Source: Staphylotrichum longicolle (lineage: Eukaryota > Ascomycota > Sordariomycetes > Sordariales > Chaetomiaceae). Taken from it: a stretch of 64,000 nt of DNA. Below the pieces are notes generated by a model. The model had not been told where the DNA came from. It did not search any database and saw only the letters and a list, made by a program, of their open reading frames with translations. The DNA is taken from NCBI GenBank assembly GCA_019096155.1, contig JAHCVI010000001.1, forward strand, positions 11,098,001-11,162,000, given 5' to 3'. This document shows positions 11,252 through 22,996 of the stretch, in pieces (the stretch's first letter is position 1; every line of letters starts with the position of its first letter). The position numbers were made by a program, and so were the translations under genes.

Positions 11252-12488
11252 ATGACCGCAGCAACAGCGACCAGACGCTCCGCCCTGAGCAAGCGATCCC
11301 TCGCCGCCGACGCCATGTCTCTTGAGAGGCTGCTTCGTGACGGCCCTCCCAACGGCGATGTCGAGGGTGCCCTCGAGAGCACGCGTCTCAAGATTCTTGA
11401 CCAGGGCATCAGGTCCGACGGCGACGGCATGGTGAGCAACACCCGGCCGTCACCCTCAGGAAACGGACCTCCGGCCGCTAACTCGGAAGCACAGTCGTCA
11501 CTCCGCATCTATGTCTGGCTCATCCTGCTCAACGCCCCCATGCTCGAGACCGACTCCTACCTCGCCCTGATCCACCGCGGCGCGTCGCCCGCCTACTCCA
11601 AGATCCGCAACGATACCTTCCGCACCTTATCCACCGATCCCCTCTTCCGGCGTCGCGTCAGCGAAGCCAGTCTCATCCGCCTCCTCAACGCCTTTGCCTG
11701 GACACTGCACGATGCCCGTGAGGAGCGCATGCGGGACCCCAGCATCGCCAGCAGCTCGCGTCAGTCGCTGGACCAATCGAGCAGCCGGCCGGGAACAGGC
11801 TATGGGAGCGACTACGGCAGTCCGGCGTCGTCACCCGCAGCGAAGCGGGCGCGTGCTCTGACTTTGACAACCGAGGGCTCGGTCATCAGCGTGACAGGGG
11901 AGCCGGGCACCTATGTCCAGGGCATGAATGTGCTGGCGGCCCCTTTCCTCTACGCGGCCCGCAGCGAGGCCGAGGCATACGCTGCCTTTCACCAGCTGTT
12001 GACCAAGGAATGTCCCGGCTACATCCGCGGCGCCATGGACGGCGTGCACAAGGGCCTAGCGCTCGTCGATAAGGTGTTGGCCATCGTGGATCCCAAGCTC
12101 AGCTTATATCTGCTCTCCAAGAACTTGTCGGCAGAGATCTACGCCTTCCCGTCCGTCCTCACACTTTGTGCCTGCACGCCGCCGCTCCCCGAGGTCCTCC
12201 GGCTTTGGGACTTTCTCTTCGCATACGGCCCACATCTCAATATTTTGTGCATTGTTGCGCAGCTGGTAATGATCCGGACCAAGATCATGGAGTCGCCCAG
12301 GTATGTTATGCTCTTCAACCTCAGACATTCGGTGTGACTAGGTTCGCTAACAGAGGATGTCCAGCCCCAACAAGCTGCTTAGGTCCTTCCCTGCTCTCCA
12401 GGCCGACCAGATCAAACGGACGACACTGGCCATAATCAGGATGATCCCCGACGATGTCTACGCCGAAATCGTTGCTCATGCTCGGTAA
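11252..12488 (+). CDS. bub2: BUB2/Cdc16-type TBC-domain Rab/Tem1 GAP
   Basis: GTPase-activating subunit of the spindle-position checkpoint; with Bfa1/Byr4 it restrains the Tem1/Spg1 GTPase that drives mitotic exit and septation. Two exons: up to 12300 and 12365-12488, joined over a 64 bp GTATGT...CAG intron inside the conserved join MESP/NKLLRSFPAL. From the ATG at 11252 the product is 390 residues. ATG 11315 (MSLERLL) is an equally possible start and lines up better with the yeast family. The TBC domain shows the arginine-finger motif IRNDTFRT and glutamine-finger motif YVQGMN, then LLSKNLSAEIYAFPSVLTL and EVLRLWDFLFAYG. A Ser/Gly-rich loop of ~60 residues separates the two finger motifs and is longer than in the yeast protein. 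A Gln/Pro-rich frame open from 10865 precedes both ATGs, so the true N-terminus is unresolved. Confidence 0.88.
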
Positions 12489-14778
12489 ACGAAGACACAA
12501 CCTAGTCTGCATATTCAACCAGGAACTGGGCCAACTGCAAGCGAGCGACAGCCACTCAGCAGCTTCACAGCAGTTGTGCGTCAAGCGAAACCAGCGTCTG
12601 CGGGTCGATCGCCCGCTGAGCCGTGTGTTGAGCTTTCGCCTGTCTGGCTGGAATCACGCGTCGGCCCCTAGTCCTACCCTCGCCATGCGACGAACGACGA
12701 ACGGAGCCATTACCCCAGGTTTTGACCCCGGGTTTGCTTCCGCATGGCAGGCGAACCGCGGTTTCAGCCGCCCCTAGCGATCGTTCACCCTCCGCGCCAA
12801 GACGGAAGAGGCAGTGAGGGAAGCCCCAGCTCCGCGCGCAATTTATCCGGGGAAACCTGCGAATGCCGAGGTGGGTTGATCTCGGCATAATGTGCAGAGC
12901 TCGCTCGTCATGGAAGAAGCAGACGCGACTGGACCGGCAGCGATGTTGATGTGAGCTGAGGAAATATTTCTCACGTGCTCCCTTTGCTGGGTTATGCTCA
13001 GGTCAGGGTGGGTGGATTTGTTCCTAGGCCATTCCAACCAGGCCGCCCTCCATTCTCCCCGCCCGTGCCGATCAGTCAGGGAATGCTGCAACGCCCTTCT
13101 GAAGCGCGTTCCGCGGACCAGGGCTCACAGCTTCCGCCGACCTAACCGCACACAGCCCGCCGCCCGAACCCGTGTGGTGACATCGCAGGCTACCTGCCGA
13201 TATCATCTGGGGAATGTATGGCACCTACCCCGTGCGAGGGGAGGATGCCGACTGCCGGTGCGGCAATGCAAGCATAGAATCCTTCGAGAGATGGGAAGGA
13301 TGGATAGTAGTGGAAGGGCAGTGATGGCAGAAATGGCAAATGGGTTTTGGATTCCCGGGTTTGTTTTTTCCCGGCTGCCATGCCGTGTGGTCTGTTGGTC
13401 GAGATGAAGTGCATTCACTTTATTAGCCGCGGTGTGATTTGCAAATTGCTGTCCCCTTGGCCGGTTACACGGCTTTACCGTCTGTGATTAGCGCCAAGTG
13501 GAGTCCGGCTTCCTCGCTTTCGTCTCTGGCTACTCCGTAGTGTGTAGCTATGTATATTGAGAGTCGGTAAAACCAAGTTCTGACTTCACTCTGAGCCCAG
13601 TCTGCCCGTGGTCTTCCCTCGGAAGCCTTCCGGCCACCTGGTTTGGTCCCTCCGCAACCGTGCCCCTGGTACGACGGTAGATCGGGCGTTCCAGACCGGG
13701 CGTCTACAAGCTCCCGTGCTCCCCGTTTCACGGGCCCTTGCATGAACCATTCTGCTGTGCAAGGGGGGGGGGGGAGAGGACGCCGCATTTCGTTGCTTCA
13801 GATCTGGGGTTTCGGCGCATTTTTGGCCCAGCGCCCTGCTTCCTGCGTTCTGTTCTTGCTTCCCGTCTGGCCAAGCCCAAGCAAGGGCCATATCGGAACG
13901 GGGAGGGAGGGGGGTATTAACTGGCGGCAGAGTGCCATGGCCATGGCGCGGCTCGCCAACTCCACACAGGCACGGAGGGGGGGAGGGAGGGTTAATATCC
14001 ATGGATACCACGGCAGCTTTTGTAATATGCCGCGACCCTTGAATTGGGTTTCCTCCGTCCTCTTCCCTCCCTTTTGGTGGATCATACCTTGCCGTGCTTG
14101 CAAGTTATCCCTCATCGCACGCGTGAAACAACGGGCGTGACACGTGGTTGGTGGTATTTTGGCGCTGTTGGCGCTGCACTGACTACCGGATTCTTGTGTC
14201 CCTGGCTGTGCCTTCTCAAATGCCAATGTTCATGTTGATATTATTATTTAAATGTGTGATGGCCGGCCCCCGACGACCTGCATGCGCTGTGCCTCCGTCA
14301 TCTCGCTGTCTCCTCTAACTCCTCTATCGTCTAGAATTTTACCTGTCTTGATTCTCATCTACTTTTCGTGCACAGCGTTGGTGGAGTTGTCCCCCTCACT
14401 CTCGTCGATCTCGATACGAGCACGTCTCCGATCCGGGTCGGTTCACCGCCGCCGCCAATTCGCATATCTCACGTCCCGCCATCCTGTCATCCTGAGACCC
14501 ACTGTCTCTTGCCAACACGGTGACTGGCATGAGAAGCGCGCCTCGGTCCTGTCTCGTCTGTCTGCCTGACATCTTGGAGCCAGCACCTTCCCGCGTCTGC
14601 TCGGCTTAGCCAGCCCAGACCCTTTCGTCTCCGACCACTTGAGATCCTCGTCAATATCTCTTTAACCCCTTACTCTCACACAAGGCAACCGTTGCGCCTG
14701 TACGACGACCGACGCTTTTGAACGACAATACCGAGCCCTAAGGCGCCTGGTGCGGGAATAGAAGGAAGATCGACCACA
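12489..14778. other. Intergenic region and leader of the GPI-protein gene
   Basis: No supported coding region. It includes a G12 homopolymer near 13763-13774 and a CT-rich leader from ~14280 to 14778 with many TCTC/CTCTC tracts, as expected upstream of a fungal start codon. Confidence 0.5.
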
Positions 14779-15562
14779 ATGCGCCGGTGCATCGTCGGCT
14801 CGTTAATAGTCGCCGGTGGCGTGCTGGCGGCAGCAGCACCAGGCGCGGAACAGCAGCAACAGAAGCCGCTCGGCCGCTTCAAGCAGATGATAAGCGCTAC
14901 CGGGCAGCAACTGACGTGCGCGGCGACGTACGGCAGCGGGTGGGAAACTTGCGGAGGCCGAGTATGTCTTTGTCTGCTTGGCTTGAGGAGAAAGCGTGTG
15001 GTTGCTAAACGTTCGCTAGGACAGCAGACTGTGCTATAACCCGACATTGGGGCAGGTAAGCTGACCCGCCCTGGTCCAAGGCAATCTCAGCAGATGCTAA
15101 CCCGTGGCGGCAGTCATGTTGTGAAGTCGATAACAGCCACTGCGGCAAGGGCACATGGTGTGCGCCCGTCGCCGGCTATTGTTGCTTGGATGTGAGACTT
15201 GACGTGACTCCTGGCAAACGCGGGAGAGAAGATGCTGACGGATGGCGCAGAGCGAGGACCTGGAGGCGTGCGCGAGGAACGCGGGTTTTGAGTTGCCAGG
15301 TCATGAGACGCCAGCCGAACTCAGAAGAGACTCAACCCAGGTCTCGATACATTCTAGGACACAACCAGAATCATCATCGGGCGCTACAGCAACCGGGCTG
15401 TCCAACAAAAACCCCCGCAGCCCAATACCTGCGAACGAACGATCAAAGTCCACTGCGCCAAGAGCCGAGCAGGTCCAATCTTCGACAGCAAGGAAGGAAC
15501 AGTGGGCTTTGGGGTGGATGGGAATGGGGCTCAGCACTGTCGGTTTGTTGATGTTTTGCTGA
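14779..15562 (+). CDS. Small cysteine-rich secreted protein with predicted GPI anchor
   Basis: I reconstruct four exons: 14779-14961, 15020-15055, 15114-15191 and 15251-15562. The introns are 58, 58 and 59 bp with GTATGT/GTAAGC/GTGAGA donors and TAG/CAG/CAG acceptors. All joins keep frame, giving 202 residues. Residues 1-20 form a signal peptide (MRRCIVGSLIVAGGVLAAAA). A compact cysteine module follows (residues ~49-110). Its segments include CYNPTLGQ, SCCEVDNSHCGKGTWCAP and VAGYCCLD, then EDLEACARNAGFELP. A Ser/Thr/Pro-rich linker leads to a C-terminal hydrophobic stretch (WALGWMGMGLSTVGLLMFC) with no charged tail, typical of a GPI-attachment signal. I know similar GPI-anchored ascomycete proteins without assigned function. 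A cell-wall or surface location is inferred. The tiny 36 bp second exon would easily be missed by gene finders. Confidence 0.8.
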
Positions 15563-15769
15563 GTCTGCGGTGCTGTTGGTGCGGTGCTGGCGATACCCCC
15601 TGTGGCCAGACAGACGTGGGAACAACAGGAGCCGGTGCATCGCCGGGTAGAGATGGGTGGCCAAACATAGGATGCAGATCTTCTAGCTTCGAGGATGTAA
15701 CGTGACTTCGTGAAGTGCGTCCTTGGTGTGCTCTGCTGGCGGGTTCCAGCAAGTAGCGCAGCATCCAGC

Positions 15770-17257
15770 TTAGTATGCGGTGCAACCATCCCTGGCGAGT
15801 CTGAAGGCATGCGAAAAGAAGTCCTGCATGGCTGTGTAATGGAAGAGAATACCCCCCAGTACAGCAATATGCCAAAGGTTGTGGCTGCCTCCAACATAGT
15901 CGAACATGCCTGGGCACCACCGCTCAGGCACCTTGCTAGCGTAGACGAGAGCGCCGAAGAAGTAGACAGAAAGCGACTTGGCAATTGGGGTGTAGAACTC
16001 AAACGCAGCCTCGGTGCCGCGGGTTAGGGAGAGCTGAAGGATCGGCAGAAAGCCCGTTGCCGAAAGTGCGACGTAGAAGGCCACCCTCACCCATGCCATG
16101 TCCTGGCCGTTAAACCGTGGGTGCCAGGGGAGGATGACACCGCCGATTCCAAGGATGGCCGTGGTGACCATATAAACCCAACGGCTGACGGGCTCGCAGT
16201 AGAAGGCGGTGTACTCAGTCGTCATGATGGACGCTGCGATCAACAACGAGATACCCGTGTAGTCGACACAGGCGAACATCGAGATCAGACATACGTCGGC
16301 AACCGAGTTCATGGTGTGCCAGATGATGCTGCAGATCAAGCACTGGCAGGCGGCGAAGAAGAAGATGGCGGCAATAAAGATATCGGCGCCCGAGCTCAGG
16401 GAGAAGTTGGCGCTCGTGGGGTAGAAGTAGAAGGCGACAGACAGGACGAGAATGAGGCCGATGGCGTGGGACCAGATGTTGACGAGCTCGTTGGAGAAAC
16501 CAAAAGCGGACCTCACGCAGGCCAGCTTCGTCTCAGAGAAGCGGTAACCTTTGGTAATGTGGGGGTTCGTCCTCCAGGGAATCGGCAGATCCTCGTAGCT
16601 AAGGAGACCGTGCTCCCTGGCATGGGCGATGGCGCGCTGGACATGGTCCTCGAGCGATTCGGCTGCGCGGATTGCCCTCTCAATACCCTCGTCGACAACG
16701 CGATGAGCCTCGTCCATGAGGCTCTCGGCTGCATTCGCCAATCCCTTTTCCCGCAACTTGGCGGCCTGGTCCTCCATATCCTGCAGCATCTCGTCGAGCA
16801 GCTCGATGCCGACCTTGGCCTTTTCGTTCAGCGAACCCGCAGCAGCCATGGCCTCATGGTAACCGGACTCGAGGGTTTCCACCATGACGTGCAGCCTCCT
16901 ACGTCCCGCGCCCATGACCTCCTCCGAGACCTGCGAGCATCGTGTGCGGACCGCCTGCAGCGTCTCAAAAGCGGCCGAGATGCTCGAGTCCAAGGTCATC
17001 TCTCTGTAGTTCTCCCAATACTCAAGGCGCCGCTCGAGGTCGGTCAGGAACAGGTCCAGCTTGAGGAGCAGGCCCTCCTCGCCGTCCATGATGTGGTTGA
17101 CGATAGATTTCCTTCTCTGCATGAAGTGGGAATGGCGCCGCCTCCGGACCCCGGGCCGACCCTGGAGGTGGGCCCCCGAGGACAGGCCTTCCGGAGCATC
17201 GTCACAGGAGCTGAAGGTGAAAGGGGCCGGGCAGCCCATGTTGGATGAAACGTCCAT
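15770..17257 (-). CDS. izh3: Izh3-type PAQR (adiponectin receptor/hemolysin III family) membrane protein
   Basis: Single exon, 495 residues, start ATG at 17257. The first ~260 residues are soluble and helical, with charged heptad-like stretches consistent with coiled coil. Seven hydrophobic segments follow from residue ~270 to the end. Family motifs are all present: NELVNIWSHAIG, then SIIWHTMNSVADVC with DYTGI, and C-terminal SHNLWHIAVLGGILFHY with the H-x3-H pair. These His, Ser and Asp residues bind zinc and form the hydrolase-like centre in PAQR structures. The long N-terminal extension matches the arrangement of yeast Izh3 rather than Izh1/2/4. Fungal Izh proteins affect zinc and sterol homeostasis; the role here is inferred. 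Its start faces the Thoc5-like gene across 957 bp. Confidence 0.92.
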   Translation of the reverse strand: MDVSSNMGCPAPFTFSSCDDAPEGLSSGAHLQGRPGVRRRRHSHFMQRRKSIVNHIMDGEEGLLLKLDLFLTDLERRLEYWENYREMTLDSSISAAFETLQAVRTRCSQVSEEVMGAGRRRLHVMVETLESGYHEAMAAAGSLNEKAKVGIELLDEMLQDMEDQAAKLREKGLANAAESLMDEAHRVVDEGIERAIRAAESLEDHVQRAIAHAREHGLLSYEDLPIPWRTNPHITKGYRFSETKLACVRSAFGFSNELVNIWSHAIGLILVLSVAFYFYPTSANFSLSSGADIFIAAIFFFAACQCLICSIIWHTMNSVADVCLISMFACVDYTGISLLIAASIMTTEYTAFYCEPVSRWVYMVTTAILGIGGVILPWHPRFNGQDMAWVRVAFYVALSATGFLPILQLSLTRGTEAAFEFYTPIAKSLSVYFFGALVYASKVPERWCPGMFDYVGGSHNLWHIAVLGGILFHYTAMQDFFSHAFRLARDGCTAY

Positions 17258-18214
17258 GGCGAACCAAGTGTAGCACTAAATGCTAATGTATGTATGGGCA
17301 AGCCGGGAATGCCGGGTGCCGGTCGGTGTCACCGCAGACGCCGCGACGGAAAAGCAAGGAATGGCAGCCGGGCGGAACGGCCAGTGAGCTGTCGAGCAAC
17401 CGCGTTCGTCGCAAACAGACCCGGAATCGGTATGCGGTGGTGTCCTGGAGTGAGGAAAAAACCGATTTGTCTGTTGTCGCCACTTGCCGATGGGAATCCT
17501 GGCCCTGGACGTCGAGGAAAGGACCTAGGAAGGAGGAACACCGAGAGAAAACATCAAGAAGACTCCGATCCAATATCCGGGGACACTTGAAACCCGTCTT
17601 GGACCTGCGCACGGCGTAACGTGCGATCAGATCAAAGAGTGCCTGACAGATTTGGTGTGTTGAGAAAGTAAATAGGAGAGGGGCCAGCGTCCTGGGGTCT
17701 TACAAAGTACCTCTGCACAGCGGACTCTCAGCCCAGGCACGACCCCGAAAGACCCCGAAAGCACCCGCTAGGGTCCATGTGTCTGCATTCATAGGGGCCA
17801 ATTGGTGCCGTCATTGCCGCCCGCAGCCCCACACCGAAAGCCTCAACAAATGCACCAGTCGATGCTTTTGGCTTCTTCCATGTGACAACGCCTTTCGCTT
17901 TCGCCAAGTGAAGGACCAATCCGGAGATCGGCCTGTGCGAAGGACTGGACGCTCTCACGATTTCAACGTCACCAGTGTTTAGCTAGCAGCTTCTTTGCTT
18001 GGCCATCTCCACAACACCCGCGCATCGTAAACTTGGTCTCGCTCATCTCGACACGAAAACGAGAAACTTGGCTTCGGTTCTCGGTGCTCGCTGCTCGCCT
18101 GGAAATCGATTGCACCCTGTCTGTCGCCAACCAAGTCGATCCACATCTCGATCCGGCGGCCCGACCTGCCTGCCCAACTCGACGTGTCACGTCCACCATC
18201 CCAGCATTCCAGCC
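17258..18214. promoter_or_regulatory. Divergent promoter region, PAQR gene / Thoc5-like gene
   Basis: 957 bp between two divergent start codons. It contains a short direct repeat of GACCCCGAAA at about 17741-17761. The last 200 bp before 18215 are CT-rich. No gene is supported inside. Confidence 0.55.
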
Positions 18215-18971
18215 ATGGCCGTCGACGCGCACATCACCGATCCCTCGCTGGTCTCTGTCGTCGACACGTCGAGCGCCGCGCGGGAGCAAGCGCAGGCCCT
18301 CATCGACCTGGTCGCGCAAGCAGTCGCCAACACCAACGGCCCGATCCCCGCCGACACCCTGACTGAGATCTCGAAGCAGCAGAAGCTGCTCAACACCAAC
18401 CTCGCACACTTGCGCGGGCTACACCGCGCGGCTCACCTTCGGGCGCGAGACACCAAAGCCCAGACGGCCGAGGCTCGACACGACGTGGACGTGCGGCACT
18501 TGCAGCTCCAGAATCTGTACTACGAGCAGCGGCACTTGGAAGGGGAGATTGCGGCCTGCGAGGGGTTTGAGTGCGTAGCTTTTCTTTGTTTGATGCGTCA
18601 AAGTCAATGGCTGACGGGTGTCAAAGTCACACCTACCAACTCCTGCCGCTGATTCCGGTCGACGAGTTCCTCGCACAGCACCCGGAACATGCCGACGACG
18701 ACGAGAACGCGCTGATGGTGGCGCGCATCAACCACGAGCGGGAAGAGCGCGAGGCGCTGGAGCAGCAGCGGCTGGAGCTGCAGAAGAGGAAACAGAAGCT
18801 CATTGCCGAGAACAAGAAGCGTAGGGACGACTTGGCGAACTTGGACAAGGACTTGGAGAAATTCATTGATGTGAGTGGGAATCACCATTGTCCGGCTGCG
18901 AGCCTCTTGGCTAACAGGTTACTGCACAGGCTGCCAAACCCATTCAGAAGATGTTCGAGAAGGTGGTTTGA
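18215..18971 (+). CDS. thoc5: THO complex subunit 5-like protein (Fmi/Thoc5 family)
   Basis: Predicted component of the THO/TREX complex that couples transcription to mRNA export in the nucleus. Three exons: 18215-18570, 18627-18870 and 18930-18971. The introns are 56 and 59 bp (GTGCGT...AAG and GTGAGT...CAG). Splicing gives 213 residues. The join EGF/DHTYQLLPLIPVDEFL and the C-terminal join FID/AAKPIQKMFEKVV follow the family pattern. The sequence is almost wholly helical, with a strong coiled coil at residues ~145-195 rich in Glu, Gln, Lys and Arg. Fungal members are much shorter than animal THOC5 and correspond only to its N-terminal coiled-coil part, so the short length is expected and not a truncation. 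It is divergent from the PAQR gene. Confidence 0.85.
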
Positions 18972-21900
18972 GGATGCCACGACACGATGCGGTCTTGAGA
19001 CTAGGTTGGGGCATCTATCTTGGAAGCCCGCGAGTGCGCACGCTTTATGGACAGTGCATCCCTTGAAGGGTGTGTGTGGACTTAAGTTCAGTCACATTGC
19101 TGCAGGCTTCCAGATTCTTGAGCTCGTCTGGTTGCTCGCTCCGGATATTGCTAAAGGTCCGACGGAGAAAGCCCCGGGTCTCTTTCAGGCATCAGACGAC
19201 CCAGATTCGATCTTCTATCGCAGCATCGCGAGTTGACTGGGACAGACAATGGCCATTTTTTCAAGGCAAGGGTATGACGGGATACAGATAAGAGAGCTTC
19301 ATCGGAAGACGAGGCAACGCCGCAGGGAAACAGGGACAGCAGTGCGAAAACGGACCCAGCGCAATGGCCGATATTGGCATGGGCCGGGCCGCCGAAGTTG
19401 ACCGTCTCCGGGGCCATGTGGAGCTGGACGGGGTCCATTCCGAAACCCGCCAGTCGGCCACGTGGAGAACCGCCCGCTGAGAGACCCTGTGCAGCTCCCT
19501 GAATCAGACAGGAAGGCAGTACACGGCTTTTCGTCGCTGAGCAACTCAGCATGGCTAGCTGAGGTCTTGGGAAACTGTGGACAAGCTAATTTGATCAACG
19601 CTGCACAAATGGTGTCGTGTATAACCGATCCGCTGACAACACTCTGTCTGAGCGGGTGTTTGCTCTGCCATTGGGACGCTCTCGGCAACGTGCATTGCTC
19701 ATCAGCGGTGGTAACGTTAACCAGAAAACCCCGAGACCGAGAATCAAATAGTTCTGTCACATCGAAACGGAGATTGGATCTGATAAGCGCTTGTGGGAGC
19801 TGGGGGTGGCAGCGTTGCATGCAATTACTGGGCCCTGGAAAACGCGTCGACGACGCGATGCTCGTCTGTAATTTCACGAGTCTCGCTCATTGGTGTGACG
19901 AGGTTGAGAGGGAGGCTGACATGCCGGACCCCTGGAGACGGAGTCGGGAGGCGATGGGGGTCAAAGCCCGGACCCGGATCCTCAGGATGGGCCTTTCGCT
20001 TTCTCCGTGGCAGGATCGGCTCCGGCATCAAGCCGCGTTTCGAAACGTCTCCCTTCCCCCTTCTTCTGCACGAGCCACGGTTGCACAGATGATGTGTCTC
20101 TGTATGTAGTGGCGCCTCTCCCGGCACGGGCTCAGTGCAGCCTCCCGGTTTCTGAGACGACGCCGATGGAACCCCAAGCTTCAGCTTCAGCTTCAGCTTC
20201 CGCTCCCGCGTCCGCTTCCGCTTCGACACGGCCATGTCTCATTCCGCCATCAGCCCTGAGGAAAACGCACCGCACCGGTGGGCTGGATCAAGCAACGACT
20301 TTGCGCGGGATTCGAGGTTTGCCCAGCGAAGCTAGTCAGTTCGTTGCCCCTCTCGTATCGGGACCCAACAAGCGAAATGATTTTCCACGGGATCACACCC
20401 ACGCCAACCAAGGCTGACGAGAGCCAAAAAGGCTTGAAAAGAAAGTTTGCGAGGGATCTTATCCCATTGGGGGAAAGGCCAGGGAAAAAGGACTGCTGCG
20501 GCGGCTGGCCAATGAGGCGCCCATCACATCCTGGAATAAAATGAGATGGAGATCGTGCAGCTGCTGCCGAGCCGCCTCCAACATGTGGTGCGAGAGGCCT
20601 CTCGGGCAACCTGCATACGCGTAATTTCGCGTACCGTGCGTAAGGAAAGGGTAACAGGGCGCCTCTTGGGCGAGTCAGGAGCAGCAACTTGGCGAAGAAA
20701 ACTGCCCGATCATCAACATCGGCGTTATCCGACTGCTCCTGGGTTGAGGCCAGCAAAAAACCAGACAAGGCACAGGATCGCTGGAGCTCGGCAGAGACAT
20801 CATGAGTCGGCAGAAAGGCAGAGTCGGCGTCAGCGACTCACTGCTCAGGCCAAGACCGCGAGACGCCAACGTCGAGACCGCCTGCGGTTACGTGATATGG
20901 TACGAAGGCCCCTTGGGTATGGCGTTTCGGTTCTGGCCACGAGTGGGGTGACTTTTGTGTGTTTTGTCTGGTCCAATGGCACGCCGAGGGTCTCTTGTCA
21001 CTCTTGACAGAGAGGGGAGCTCCCATCATAATTTCCCCAAAGTGGCATCGGCCCACCGGCCAAGGGTGGAAACAAAAATGCCCAAGACGGCGGGAAGGAA
21101 GCTCAGAGGTCGTACTGTGTAAGACGGCAGGTTGGGGCTTGGAGAGGCGCGGGTAAGTTAATTTTCAGATAACGTTATGCCTGAAATTCCTGTTGTCCTG
21201 GGGAGTCGGTTACCAGACGACAGACCGGCATGTGCCGACTTGCCGGCTCGTTTCCCACCGGCAGCAGCGACCAGTCCGGCTCGTCAATGTTTCTCGACAA
21301 CGGGGTCTGCAGCCCGGGGCAGGGAACCTGCGACTTTTGGATTGCTGCAGGTCATGCTGTGCACAAGCCTCAGACGCTGCTACCCACACACTTGGGGATC
21401 CCCGCATTTCTCCCATTTCTATTGGTTGGCTTGGGGATGACAGCCAATACTCAGTTTAAGTCCCAAAATGCTTCCTCGCAGTCGGGTGAGAGCCCAGAGG
21501 CCGCTTCATCCCCAGCCGCGTGGCGGCGAGAGAGGCACGGCAGATTCGAAGATTACTGTGTCGAGCACCAATTATGAGCACAACCGACGAGCAGGTGATG
21601 TGCCGGTTTTGGACGGCGTTCGATCAGCAAAGTTTACAAGCATTGTGGTTCTTGGGAACGATACACCGCCGTCATACCAGTGGAGTTGATCTCCACGCGT
21701 GTCCTGGCGAGGCTCTGTGGTTGGCCCACGAAAGGCTTGAGCCTTTCCCATTGTTGTCAAGCAGGCAACAGAGTTGCAGGCGACAAGCAGTCCGGCTGAA
21801 ACTGCCGCTGCTTAGCGGCAACTTGGGCTGCGACTCTTTCGACATGACCCGTTTAGCTTGTGCATTGTCTCGGCGACCGTTTGCGCAGAGGCGAGAAAGC

Positions 21901-22996
21901 GTGGGTTGTTGTCGCCGTTGCTGTCGCCAGAAAATGGAGGCCCGAGGAGACCCTCGACGAGCGAAAGCACCCACACCCCAGCCTCTTCTTCCCCGCGATT
22001 CTCCATCTGAGGAGGTGTGGCGGCGGGCTCCTGCAGCCAAACCCACCAAGGGGCGCAGCTTTGGCAGCCGCGACTCAGGGAGGTCCCCCAGGTGTGCGGC
22101 CGTTGGTGCTTGCTGCCGAGAGTGTCGCAATGCAACAACGAAACAAGAGCGAACTGAAATGCGCCGGCCTTGTCAAACGGTTGAAGGGAACTCGGTAAGA
22201 ATCCGCAGCAAACAACAATGTCCCGGTCGGTTTTCTGCCCCCCCCCCCCCCCCCCCCCCCCCTCCACAAAATCGCAGAAAACGTTTCCCAGGACCCATGC
22301 CTGGCTCTGCCGCTTCAGCCTTGGAGCTAGTGGGAAATTTGTTGCCCAGAATCGACAAGCGTGAAATGATTGATGGGCGAACGCCGCGAACCGATCTTGG
22401 TCCTGCCAACTGAGCCCCTGTTCCTGGCCCCTGGGCACCCAGCTTAGCCCCAAGGGTAGCACCCTAGCACTGCGAATCGCGGGCTGGCGCTCGAACGCGC
22501 GGGCTGCCAGTCCCCCTTTTTTTCTCTTGGTGGCCCTTCCTCTCGTGGGTTCCATCGCCAGCACGCTCAGCTCGCAGCACGTTCCCCCTACGAGCCCCAA
22601 CTGCGCCGCCCAACGGTTACCTTAGCTATCATTCTACCCGATTTTTCCCTCTTTTCCCCTTCTTTCCTTTTCCCTCCCCTCCCGCTCTCCCTCCTTCCTC
22701 TCTCGAAAGCGTTGCGCCTGTGGACCTGTGGAAGCACCAACATCGACGCCGAGTGCATTTGCCTCGCGTCCCCTCTATCCACAAGGGCCTCCACTGCTCT
22801 CTCGACTCGCTCGCCTCGCCTCGCCGTCCGCCCGTTGCCTGCCGGTCCCCCTCCGCTGTCACCTGGACCAACTCACCGCGGCGCATCTCGACTGCAAGGG
22901 AACCACGCCAAGCAGACTCAGAATCTCTCTTGCTTCGCCAATCCGCGACACAATTCGAGCAGCTCGATTTCCCGCCCAATCTCTCCGGTCGCTGCG
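18972..22996. other. Four-kilobase gene-free stretch
   Basis: I see no gene chain supported by domain or splice logic. Notable sequence: a hexamer-like TTCAGC/TTCCGC repeat near 20178-20226, a C25 homopolymer at 22238-22262, and a strongly CT-rich tract at ~22620-22710, the likely promoter and leader of the glycosyltransferase gene. Overlapping ORFs on both strands are of the kind GC-rich DNA produces by chance. Confidence 0.5.
22238..22262. repeat. C25 homopolymer tract
   Basis: A run of about 25 cytosines on the plus strand, about 735 bp upstream of the glycosyltransferase start codon. A shorter C17 run occurs at 330-346. The exact length in the genome is uncertain because such tracts are hard to sequence. 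Confidence 0.9.

Noticed and set aside
16121..17248. 375-codon plus-strand ORF
   Set aside because: It is antisense to the PAQR gene, has no domain, and its composition is typical of a shadow frame.
21812..22600. 262-codon minus-strand ORF including a polyglycine run
   Set aside because: The glycine run is the C25 tract read in reverse; the rest lacks any domain and overlaps competing ORFs.
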